NCBI GenBank assembly: GCA_012719815.1
Contig: JAAXZP010000289.1
Coordinates: 1-16,649 of the forward strand
Length of the DNA stretch: 16,649 nt
Origin: Christensenellaceae bacterium
Lineage (GTDB): Bacteria; Bacillota; Clostridia; Christensenellales; SZUA-584
Direction of reading: 5' to 3'
Part shown: in pieces, positions 1-6,458 of the stretch
Layout: each line of letters opens with the position of its first letter
Numbering within the stretch: the stretch's first letter is position 1
The notes under the pieces: model-generated
What the model saw: only the letters and a program-made list of their open reading frames with translations
What the model was told of the DNA's origin: nothing
Database searches by the model: none
Position numbers and translations under genes: made by a program

Positions 1-59
1 CACACCGTGCTTAAACGCCGCGTACGGCCGCAGTAGTGGCACAGCAGCTTGCCGCGCGT
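1..59 (-). repeat. Second copy of a direct repeat inside priA, at the window edge
   Basis: These 59 bases match 175-233 at 57 of 59 positions, offset by exactly 174 nt (58 codons, in frame). The two differences (3 versus 177, 36 versus 210) are synonymous third-position transitions: GTG/GTA (Val) and CAC/CAT (His). The copy makes PriA encode TRGKLLCHYCGRTRRLSTVC a second time, where helicase motifs should follow. It is probably a chimeric or assembly join at a contig end rather than a real duplication. Confidence 0.85.
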
Positions 60-1631
60 GGTAGCGAGGTCCATGCGCAGAACGCGCGCTTCCGGAAAAA
101 GCTGCCTGACCTGCGCTTCCACCTGCTGCGTACCGATGCCGTACTGTTTAAGATACGGCCGCCCGCACGACGGGCATACCGTGCTTAAACGCCGCGTACG
201 GCCGCAGTAATGGCACAGCAGCTTGCCGCGCGTCGCGTGGTACGTCATCGTTACTTCGCAGTTGTCGCAGTATTCCACATAGCCGCAGCCGCGGCACATC
301 ACGAACGCCGAATAGCCGCGCCGGTTGATAAACAGCATCACCTGCCGCTTATCCGCCAGCGCGCGGCTGATTTCATTATACAGCAGGCCGGAGAAAATGG
401 TGCGGTTGCCCCTTATCACCTCATCGCGCATGTCCACGATTTCCACTTCGGGCAGCTTCAGGCCAAACAGGCGGTGTTTCATCTCGATCAGCGTGTAGAT
501 GCCGTTCTTCGCCTTGATATAGCTTTCCACCGACGGCGTGGCCGAAGCCAGAAGCAAGGACGCCTTTTCGATGTTCGCGCGCATACGGGCCACTTCATGC
601 GCTGTGTACCTGGGGTGCGTATCCGACTTATAGCTGCTCTCGTGCTCCTCGTCGATGATGATGACGCCGATATCCCGAAGCGGCGCGAACACCGCGCTGC
701 GCGCGCCGATCACCACGCGCGCCTGGCCGGTGGCCATGCGCTTCCATTCGTCGTAACGCTCGCCCGGCGTCAGCGTGGAATGGTACACCGCGATTTCCGA
801 ACCGATGCGCCGCTGGAACATCGCCACCAGCTGCGGCGTCAGCGATATCTCGGGCACCAGCACGATGGCGCTTTTGCCCTGCGCCAAAAAGTGGCGCACG
901 ATTTCAATGTACACTTCCGTCTTGCCGCTGCCCGTCACGCCGTGCAGCAGGTATTTCCCGGGCGCGGAAACAACCGCGTTTATCGCCGCGCGCTGCTCGT
1001 CGGTCAGCTCAAATTCCTCTTCTCGTTCCGCGAGCCGGCGCGGGCTGCGCAGCGTTTCCACAGTGTGCGCCTGCACCACGCCCTTGCCGACCAGCGCCCG
1101 TACTGCGTCCATGCAGCCGGGCACGGCCTTCAGCAGTTCCGCCGACGCCATGCGCCCGCCGGCTTTCAGCGCTTCCAGCACGGCGAGCTGCTTCGGGGCC
1201 TTGACCCGCCCGTCTTTGGTCTTAAGCGACGCCGCAAAAGCGTCGTATTCATCGCCGGATACCGCCAGCTCGTATTCCCTCTCGAAACGGTCGCGGACGC
1301 GCCCGCCGCGCATCTCGGCGGGAAACATCAGCCGAAGCGAAGCGGCCAGAGTGGTATGGTAATAACGGCGCATGATCTGCGCGAGCTGTATCTGCCCGGG
1401 CGTCAGCGCCGCAAAGTCGGATATCACGCTGTGAATGGATTTAATGTCGTCGCCCTGGTACTCGGGCGTATCGGTGAGCGCGATCACATAGCCCTCGCGC
1501 AGCGCGTTGCCGCGGCCAAAGGGTACGCGCACGCGAAAACCAGCCTCAAGCGAAAGACCGTCGGGGACAAGATACTCAAACACCCTGTCCACTTCAGAGT
1601 GCACGATATCGACGATCACCTTTGCGTACAT
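1..1631 (-). CDS. priA: Primosomal protein N' PriA (3'-5' replication-restart helicase), C-terminal part outside the window
   Basis: PriA reloads the replisome at stalled forks. About 543 codons are visible from the ATG at 1631 and the frame is open to the edge. Motifs in order: an N-terminal 3'BD-like segment beginning MYAKVIVDIV; Walker A GVTGSGKT at residues 231-238; the DEEH box at 327-330; eight zinc cysteines as four pairs (C446/C449, C455/C458, C473/C476, C486/C489). After the motif ending RMDLATT (about residue 525) the protein does not enter the expected helicase motif V region. It repeats residues 467-486, including the third cysteine pair, and so the last ~20 codons are suspect (see repeat entries). 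The usual GTE motif reads GTQ. The gene starts 4 nt after coaBC, with GAGG 7 nt before the ATG, and occupies the last place of the yicC-remA-gmk-rpoZ-coaBC-priA order seen in B. subtilis. The family is certain; the extreme 3' sequence is not. Confidence 0.93.
   Translation of the reverse strand, partial: MYAKVIVDIVHSEVDRVFEYLVPDGLSLEAGFRVRVPFGRGNALREGYVIALTDTPEYQGDDIKSIHSVISDFAALTPGQIQLAQIMRRYYHTTLAASLRLMFPAEMRGGRVRDRFEREYELAVSGDEYDAFAASLKTKDGRVKAPKQLAVLEALKAGGRMASAELLKAVPGCMDAVRALVGKGVVQAHTVETLRSPRRLAEREEEFELTDEQRAAINAVVSAPGKYLLHGVTGSGKTEVYIEIVRHFLAQGKSAIVLVPEISLTPQLVAMFQRRIGSEIAVYHSTLTPGERYDEWKRMATGQARVVIGARSAVFAPLRDIGVIIIDEEHESSYKSDTHPRYTAHEVARMRANIEKASLLLASATPSVESYIKAKNGIYTLIEMKHRLFGLKLPEVEIVDMRDEVIRGNRTIFSGLLYNEISRALADKRQVMLFINRRGYSAFVMCRGCGYVEYCDNCEVTMTYHATRGKLLCHYCGRTRRLSTVCPSCGRPYLKQYGIGTQQVEAQVRQLFPEARVLRMDLATTRGKLLCHYCGRTRRLSTV
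175..233 (-). repeat. First, native-looking copy of the 59-bp repeat inside the PriA zinc region
   Basis: This copy sits where PriA normally carries its third cysteine pair (CHYC) and is followed, as expected, by the fourth pair CPSC. It is therefore the genuine location. The 12 bases encoding TRGK (minus strand 233-222) recur before the second copy and form the apparent junction. Confidence 0.85.
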
Positions 1632-1635
1632 GGCT

Positions 1636-2841
1636 TTACCTCGCGCAAAGCTGACGGTATGCGTTTTTTATCTCATCGATGATCCTGAGGGCCAGAACCG
1701 TCTTGTCGTCGCTGCCCAGGTCCTGCACCCGACCGTCCCGGAAATAAAGACGAATGTTGTTTTGGTCCGCGTCAAAACCCTCGCCCTCGCGCGATACGTC
1801 GTTGAGCGCGATGACGTCCAAGTTCTTGCTGCGCAGCTTGGTTAGTGCGTTTTCCTCGAAATTCTGCGTCTCGGCGGCAAATCCCATCAAAAGCTGATTC
1901 TCGCGCTTGATTTTGCTTAATTCCTGAAGCACATCGACAGTGCGCACCAGCTCCAGCGTCATGCCGCCGTTGCCTTTTTTGATCTTTTGGGGCTCATAGG
2001 ATTTGGGCGTGTAGTCGGCCACCGCCGCCGCCATGACGATGATGTCGGCTTCGGGAGCCAGGGCGGTCATCTCGCGCGCCATGTCCGCCGCCGATACGAC
2101 GCTGACCATCCGCGCCTTGTCCACCGGCGGCAGCGCCACCGGGCCGGAGACCAGCGTCACGTCCGCGCCCGCGTGCACCGCGGCTTCCGCGATGGCATAG
2201 CCCATCTTGCCGGACGACCGGTTGGAGATGTAGCGCACCGGGTCTATCATCTCGCGCGTAGGACCCGCGGAAACCAGCACGCGTACGCCGTGCATGTCGT
2301 AAAGCTCCGCCCAGACTGCGTGCATGTATTCCAATATCTCATCCGGCTCGCGCATGCGGCCCGCGCCCACGTCGCCGCAGGCGAGGTAGCCTTCGCCGGT
2401 ATCCATCACATAAGCGCCGCGACGCCGGAGCACCTCCAGATTGCACTGCGTCGCGGGGTCGTGGTACATGGCCTCGTTCATCGCAGGCGCAAACACCACT
2501 GGGCAGCGCGCGGCGAGCAGCGTGGTGGTCAGCATGTCGTCCGCAAGGCCCGCCGCCGCTTTGGCAATAAGGTCCGCAGTGGCCGGCGCAACGACGATCA
2601 TATCCGCCTTTTTCGCCAGCGCCACGTGCTCCACATTGAATTCGCTTTTACGGTCAAACGTATCGGTAAGAACGGCGTTGCCGGACAGCGTTTCGAACGT
2701 GAGCGCCGACACAAAATGCAGCGCGCCTTTCGTCATCAGCACGTGCACGTCGTATCCCTGCTTTTTCAGTGCGCTCACCAGATATGCCGTTTTATACGCG
2801 GCAATGCCGCCTGACACGCCGACAACTACCGTTCTTGGCAT
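1636..2841 (-). CDS. coaBC: Bifunctional phosphopantothenoylcysteine decarboxylase / phosphopantothenate-cysteine ligase
   Basis: This fusion performs two consecutive steps of CoA synthesis: CoaB couples 4'-phosphopantothenate to cysteine using CTP, and CoaC (an FMN flavoprotein) decarboxylates the product to 4'-phosphopantetheine. At 401 residues it has the normal fused length. The CoaC half shows the N-terminal GVSGGIAAYK flavin segment, a candidate active-site His72, the PAMN motif at 119-122 and the substrate-clamp Cys155 in ACGDVGAGRM. The CoaB half begins near residue 187 and shows SAGPTREMIDPVRYISNRSSGKMG-type sequence with Asn207, AVADYTP, and the KIKK lysines at 286-289. The ATG at 2841 lies 5 nt after the rpoZ stop. 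The nearest GGAGG is 13 nt upstream, so translation may depend on coupling to rpoZ. No key residue appears missing. Confidence 0.96.
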   Translation of the reverse strand: MPRTVVVGVSGGIAAYKTAYLVSALKKQGYDVHVLMTKGALHFVSALTFETLSGNAVLTDTFDRKSEFNVEHVALAKKADMIVVAPATADLIAKAAAGLADDMLTTTLLAARCPVVFAPAMNEAMYHDPATQCNLEVLRRRGAYVMDTGEGYLACGDVGAGRMREPDEILEYMHAVWAELYDMHGVRVLVSAGPTREMIDPVRYISNRSSGKMGYAIAEAAVHAGADVTLVSGPVALPPVDKARMVSVVSAADMAREMTALAPEADIIVMAAAVADYTPKSYEPQKIKKGNGGMTLELVRTVDVLQELSKIKRENQLLMGFAAETQNFEENALTKLRSKNLDVIALNDVSREGEGFDADQNNIRLYFRDGRVQDLGSDDKTVLALRIIDEIKNAYRQLCAR

Positions 2842-2846
2842 TTAGA

Positions 2847-3047
2847 CTAAACGTCCTCCGGCATGATATATGTGATCTTGTCCAGGTAAATCTCCTTGGC
2901 TGCCTGCGAAACGGGGTTGTCTTCCTTTTCTTCGGTCAGCGGCTCCGCACCATCCACCAGCTGGCGCGCCCGCTTCGCGGTTTCCATCACCAGCGTGTAA
3001 CGGCAGTCCACCTTATCTTTCAGTTCAGTGACTCCAGGATATAGCAT
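2847..3047 (-). CDS. rpoZ: DNA-directed RNA polymerase omega subunit
   Basis: Omega helps fold and stabilise the beta' subunit of RNA polymerase. The 66-residue product has the short length usual in Bacillota. It carries the conserved helix YTLVMETAKRARQL (about residues 17-30), preceded by a short segment containing LKDKVDCR. The remainder is acidic and ends in ITYIMPEDV. The ATG shares one base with the gmk TAA (TAATG), so translation is probably coupled; an AAAGGAG element lies 12 nt upstream inside gmk. The stop is TAG. Position between gmk and coaBC is the conserved order in B. subtilis and relatives and strongly supports the call for so small a protein. Confidence 0.93.
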   Translation of the reverse strand: MLYPGVTELKDKVDCRYTLVMETAKRARQLVDGAEPLTEEKEDNPVSQAAKEIYLDKITYIMPEDV

Positions 3048-3652
3048 TATTTAACGTCACTCCTTTCATTGCTTATTTTGCGGCGCTTGACGCTCAGCTT
3101 CTCCGCTGTGAGGATGGACTCGATTTTTTCTACGACGCGATCCACCTCATCGTTAACGATGACATAATCGTATTTATCCATCAGGCTCATCTCGGCGTTC
3201 GCCTTACCCAGCCGCTCACGGATCTTCTCCTCCGTTTCGGTGGCCCGGCTCCGGATGCGCTTTTCCAACTCCTCCATGGACGGCGGGATCAGGAAGATGA
3301 ACACACCGTCCGGAGCGCTTTCCTTCACCTGCAGCGCGCCCTGCACGTCGATCTCCAGCAGCACATCCTTGCCCTGGGCGAGAGTTTCCTCCACAAAGCC
3401 CCGCGGTGTTCCATAAAAGTTGGAGAAGACATTGGCGTATTCCAGAAAGGCTCCCTCCGCGATGCGCTTTTCAAAATCCTCGCGATCCATAAAGAAATAA
3501 TGCTTGCCATGCACTTCGCCGGCGCGTGGCGGCCGCGTGGTGCATGACACGGACAGCGCAATTTCAGGATGCTTTTTCAGGAGCGCTTTGCACACCGTAC
3601 CCTTGCCGGTACCCGAAGGCCCGGAAAGCACGATCAGCAGGCCTTTTTCCAT
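3047..3652 (-). CDS. gmk: Guanylate kinase
   Basis: Guanylate kinase phosphorylates GMP or dGMP with ATP and so feeds the GTP and dGTP pools. The 201-residue product begins with the P-loop GPSGTGKGT at residues 11-19. The GMP-binding region follows, with SVSCTTRPPRAGEVHGKHY (about 34-52) and the tyrosine-rich FYGTP. Next come the strand with VLLEIDVQGALQV and the lid arginines RIRSRATETEEKIRERL. The last ~15 residues are a basic and polar tail (SVKRRKISNERSDVK) beyond the conserved core. The ATG at 3652 follows the remA stop by 3 nt and has GAGGAA 7 nt upstream. In Bacillota Gmk is a direct target of (p)ppGpp inhibition; that is family knowledge and not visible here. Confidence 0.97.
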   Translation of the reverse strand: MEKGLLIVLSGPSGTGKGTVCKALLKKHPEIALSVSCTTRPPRAGEVHGKHYFFMDREDFEKRIAEGAFLEYANVFSNFYGTPRGFVEETLAQGKDVLLEIDVQGALQVKESAPDGVFIFLIPPSMEELEKRIRSRATETEEKIRERLGKANAEMSLMDKYDYVIVNDEVDRVVEKIESILTAEKLSVKRRKISNERSDVK

Positions 3653-3655
3653 GCG

Positions 3656-3919
3656 CTATTCCTCGGTATCCTCGTCCTTGTCGGACAGGCGGTGCGCCAC
3701 TGTTTCCGGCTGGACGGCAGACAGGATGACGTGGTCGCTGTCGGTGATGATGACGGCGCGCGTGCGGCGGCCGTATGTGGCGTCCACCAGGTTGCCTTTC
3801 TGGCGCGCTTCCTGAATGATGCGTTTGATCGGCGCCGATTCGGGCGATACGATGGCGATCAGCCGGTTGGCGGAAACGATGTTGCCAAATCCGATATTGA
3901 TCAGTTTGATGCTGCTCAT
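3656..3919 (-). CDS. remA: RemA family (DUF370) DNA-binding regulator
   Basis: RemA in B. subtilis is a ring-forming DNA-binding protein that activates biofilm-matrix and osmoprotection operons. This 87-residue protein matches the family along its length: the N-terminal IKLINIGFGNIVSANRLIAI, the central SPESAPIKRIIQEARQKGNLVDATYGRRTRAVIITDS core with its basic arginine patch, and the segment VILSAVQPETVAHR. The acidic tail DKDEDTEE is likely disordered. The ATG at 3919 has a strong GGAGGGGG element 4 nt upstream. The gene sits between yicC and gmk as in B. subtilis. The target genes in this organism cannot be inferred from the window. Confidence 0.93.
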   Translation of the reverse strand: MSSIKLINIGFGNIVSANRLIAIVSPESAPIKRIIQEARQKGNLVDATYGRRTRAVIITDSDHVILSAVQPETVAHRLSDKDEDTEE

Positions 3920-3937
3920 GGAACCCCCTCCCTCGCG

Positions 3938-4813
3938 TTACTCAATATTCTGAACCTGTTCGCGGATTTTTTCAACCACGCTTTTGCCCGCGATCACAGC
4001 GTTCGTTATCGTCAGATCGCCGGATTTGGAACCGATGGTGTTAAGCTCTCTGTTCATCTCCTGCACAATGAAATCCAGCTTACGCCCAACGGCGCCCTCT
4101 TCCATTATGGTATTGCGGAACTGGCTGATGTGCGCCGCCAGCCGCACCGTCTCCTCGCTGATATCCGAACGGTCGGCCATCAGCGCCACCTCGGTGGTAA
4201 ACCGGGCTTCGTCGATATCCGTACCCGCCGTCAGCTCAGCGATACGCTGGCGCAGCTTCTCCGCATACTCCGCCGGCACCAGATCCTTGCGGGATTCTAT
4301 CGTAGAGAGGATACCCTGCAGCTCGTCCAGACAGGCAAGCAGGCTGGTTTTGAGCTCTTCGCCCTCGCGCAGGCGCATCTCGTCCAGCGACTCCAGCGCA
4401 AGGCTCAGCGCTTCCCGCACGATGTTCGTCAGCTGTTCCTCATCCTCCGTCGCTTCCTCGATCAGTATGACGTCAGGGATACGGATCAGGTGGGAAAGCG
4501 CAAGGTCGTCCTCTATGCCCACCTCTTTGGCAGCCTGCCGCGCCGCGTGCAGGTAGGACCGCATCAGACCGATGTCCGCGCGGGCCGTTTTGGCATTTGA
4601 CGCAACGGCGCTATAGTTGATGAATACGTCCACATGGCCGCGGGAAAGCCTCTCCTTGATGCCCTTGCGCACCGCTTCCTCCGCGAATCCCAGTGCTCTC
4701 GGGATGCGAATATTGAGATCGAGAAAACGGTGATTAACCGTCTTCAATTCCAGTGTAACTTTTCTTCCGTCCTGTTCCGCTTCGGCACGGCCAAAGCCTG
4801 TCATGCTGCGCAA
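3938..4813 (-). CDS. yicC: YicC/YloC family endoribonuclease
   Basis: YicC/YloC proteins form a conserved family of endoribonucleases (YloC in B. subtilis; YicC affects sRNA turnover in E. coli). The 291-residue product has the signature N-terminus MRSMTGFGRAE, the following LELKTVNHRFLDLNIRIPR (about 22-40), and the C-terminal DUF1732 region with GRKLDFIVQEMNRELNTIGSK and the terminal AGKSVVEKIREQVQNIE. Start: reading the TTG at 4813 gives the family-typical MRSMTGFG, with AGGGGA 9 nt upstream. The alternative ATG at 4804 would begin MTGFG and lies 18 nt from that element. It is the first gene of its block, behind an extended -10 promoter, and is followed 18 nt later by remA. Confidence 0.94.
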   Translation of the reverse strand: MRSMTGFGRAEAEQDGRKVTLELKTVNHRFLDLNIRIPRALGFAEEAVRKGIKERLSRGHVDVFINYSAVASNAKTARADIGLMRSYLHAARQAAKEVGIEDDLALSHLIRIPDVILIEEATEDEEQLTNIVREALSLALESLDEMRLREGEELKTSLLACLDELQGILSTIESRKDLVPAEYAEKLRQRIAELTAGTDIDEARFTTEVALMADRSDISEETVRLAAHISQFRNTIMEEGAVGRKLDFIVQEMNRELNTIGSKSGDLTITNAVIAGKSVVEKIREQVQNIE

Positions 4814-4853
4814 ATTCTTATGTCCCCTTACCTTAAAGTCATTCTAAATTTTG

Positions 4854-4862
4854 ATTATAGCA
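4854..4862 (-). promoter_or_regulatory. Predicted sigma-A promoter (extended -10) for yicC-remA-gmk-rpoZ-coaBC-priA
   Basis: On the minus strand the sequence TGCTATAAT occupies 4862-4854: a perfect -10 hexamer preceded by the TGn extension. The expected -35 region (about 4877-4882) reads TTATTT, a poor match, which is typical of extended -10 promoters. Initiation is expected near 4847, giving a leader of about 34 nt before the TTG of yicC. Confidence 0.7.
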
Positions 4863-4930
4863 CAGAGTCTGCGAAAAAATAAGCCTTTTCTTCGCTCTGC
4901 TTAAAAAAACAGCCCGTTTCACAGCTTTTC

Positions 4931-5023
4931 GCTGCCATAACCATAAACGGCAAAAGCCGACGCCCTGCCCACTGGCAAAGCCCTGCGGGCAGGGCGCATA
5001 TCAAAACCCGTATGGCAAAAGCG
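4931..5023 (-). terminator. Nested inverted repeats downstream of gatB, probable transcript-end structure
   Basis: The central element is a perfect 10-bp inverted repeat, 4961-4970 with 4987-4996 (GC-rich, CGCCCTGCCC and its complement), enclosing a 16-nt loop. An outer 7-bp pair, 4933-4939 with 5011-5017 (TGCCATA and TATGGCA), surrounds it. A small CGGC-TTTT-GCCG hairpin lies between. The central stem is followed on the minus strand by TCGGCTTTT rather than a clean U-tract; the nearest run of seven Ts is at 4909-4903. It plausibly ends the gatCAB transcript, but whether termination is classically intrinsic is unclear. Confidence 0.45.
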
Positions 5024-5027
5024 TATT

Positions 5028-6458
5028 TTATGCTTTATCCAGCTCTTCCTTCGCCAAAGCGTTGACGATTTGCGGGTTGGCCTGGCCTTTCGTCGCTTTC
5101 ATTACCTGGCCGACGAAGAACGTCAGCGCCTTTTGCTTGCCGCCTTTGTAATCGGCCACCGGGCCGGGGTTGGCCTCAATGATGTTGCGCAGCAGCGCGC
5201 GCAGTTGGTCGGTGTCGCTTATCTGCGCGAGGCCTTTGCGTTTGACGATATCCGCCGGGTTTTCGCCGGTGCGGAACGATTCCTCAAACACCATCTTGCC
5301 CACAGTGGTGTTGACCTGGCCCGAATCGATCAGCTTGAGCGTCTCGGCGAGCTGCGCGGGCTTTACCGGGACGGCGTCCGGCTCGATGCCGCTCTCGTTC
5401 AGAAGGCGCAGCACGTCCGACATGATGAGATTGCACACCTTTTTGGGCTCGTTGTACTCAGCAAGGCACGCCTCGAAAAAGTCGGCAATGCCCTTCTCTG
5501 CGGTCAGCACGCCCGCATCGTATTCCGAAAGGCCCAGCTCTTCGACATAACGCCGCTTTTTGGCGTTGGGAAGCTCGGGCAGGCTGGCCCGTATCTCCTC
5601 GATGCGCTCGTCGGTGAGCGTAATGGGCACCAGATCGGGGTCCGGGAAATAGCGGTAGTCGTGCGCTTCCTCCTTGTCGCGCATCGGGTAGCTCTTGCCT
5701 TTGACGTCATCGAAGCGCCGCGTCTCCTGCACGATGGGGTTGCCTTCCTCCAGCTCCGCAATCTGGCGCGCGCTTTCCGCCTCGATGGCGCGGTACACAG
5801 CCGAGAAGCTGTTGAGGTTCTTCATCTCGGTGCGCGTGCCCAGCTTGTCGCTGCCCGCTTCGCGCACGGATATGTTGACGTCGCAGCGCAGCGAACCCTC
5901 CTGCATCTTGCAGTCCGATACGCCGGTGTATTTCATGATGCTCCGCAGCGTCTCCAGGAAAACGCGCGCTTCCTCGGCGCTGCGCAGGTCCGGCTCCGTC
6001 ACGATCTCAATGAGCGGCACGCCGCAGCGGTTATAGTCCACCGCCGTGCCCGCTCCCACGTCATGCAGCAGCTTGCCCGCATCCTCCTCCATGTGGATGC
6101 GCGTGATGCGAACGCGCCGGGTATTGCCGCCCACCTCAATGTCCACATAGCCGTCCTTGCAGATGGGCAGGTCGTACTGCGATATCTGGTACGCCTTGGG
6201 CAGGTCGGGGTAGTAGTAGCCCTTGCGGTCCATCTTGGAAAAGTTGGCGATCTTGCAGTTCATCGCAAGGCCCGCCTTGACGGCGTATTCCACCACCTTT
6301 TCGTTCAGCACGGGCAGCACGCCCGGCATGCCGGTGCATACGGGGCAGCAGTGGGTGTTGGGCTCGCCGCCGAACTTGTTCTCGCAGCCGCAGAATATCT
6401 TGGTGGCCGTCGCGAGCTCCACATGAACTTCCAGCCCGATGACGGTTTCGTATTTCAT
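5028..6458 (-). CDS. gatB: Aspartyl/glutamyl-tRNA amidotransferase subunit B
   Basis: GatB is the tRNA-binding and kinase subunit of GatCAB. It phosphorylates Glu or Asp on misacylated tRNA(Gln) or tRNA(Asn) and receives ammonia from GatA. The 476-residue product has the typical start YETVIGLEVHVEL and a zinc-type set of cysteines (C23, C25, C38, C41, within FCGC and HCCPVC). It also shows the conserved GYYYPDLPKAYQISQYD, RCDVNISVR, TEMKNLNSF and YRYFPDPDL motifs. The C-terminal YqeY-like tail domain ends with KGQANPQIVNALAKEELDKA. Start: the ATG at 6458 shares its A with the gatA TGA (TGATG). A GTG one codon earlier (6461) is also possible; GGAGG lies 9 and 6 nt upstream of the two codons respectively. 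It is the last gene of block 2. Confidence 0.97.
   Translation of the reverse strand: MKYETVIGLEVHVELATATKIFCGCENKFGGEPNTHCCPVCTGMPGVLPVLNEKVVEYAVKAGLAMNCKIANFSKMDRKGYYYPDLPKAYQISQYDLPICKDGYVDIEVGGNTRRVRITRIHMEEDAGKLLHDVGAGTAVDYNRCGVPLIEIVTEPDLRSAEEARVFLETLRSIMKYTGVSDCKMQEGSLRCDVNISVREAGSDKLGTRTEMKNLNSFSAVYRAIEAESARQIAELEEGNPIVQETRRFDDVKGKSYPMRDKEEAHDYRYFPDPDLVPITLTDERIEEIRASLPELPNAKKRRYVEELGLSEYDAGVLTAEKGIADFFEACLAEYNEPKKVCNLIMSDVLRLLNESGIEPDAVPVKPAQLAETLKLIDSGQVNTTVGKMVFEESFRTGENPADIVKRKGLAQISDTDQLRALLRNIIEANPGPVADYKGGKQKALTFFVGQVMKATKGQANPQIVNALAKEELDKA

Noticed and set aside
210..1682. A 490-codon open frame on the plus strand, with other long plus-strand frames along the window
   Set aside because: It lies antisense to priA, whose minus-strand translation shows Walker A, DEEH and zinc motifs throughout. 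The plus product is rich in His, Arg and Ala with no recognisable domain, as expected from the complement of a GC-rich coding sequence.
4828..4842. A four-codon minus-strand mini-frame (ATG ACT TTA AGG TAA) in the yicC leader, ending next to the ribosome site
   Set aside because: The predicted transcript begins only about 5 nt before it, with no ribosome site, and such short frames arise readily by chance.
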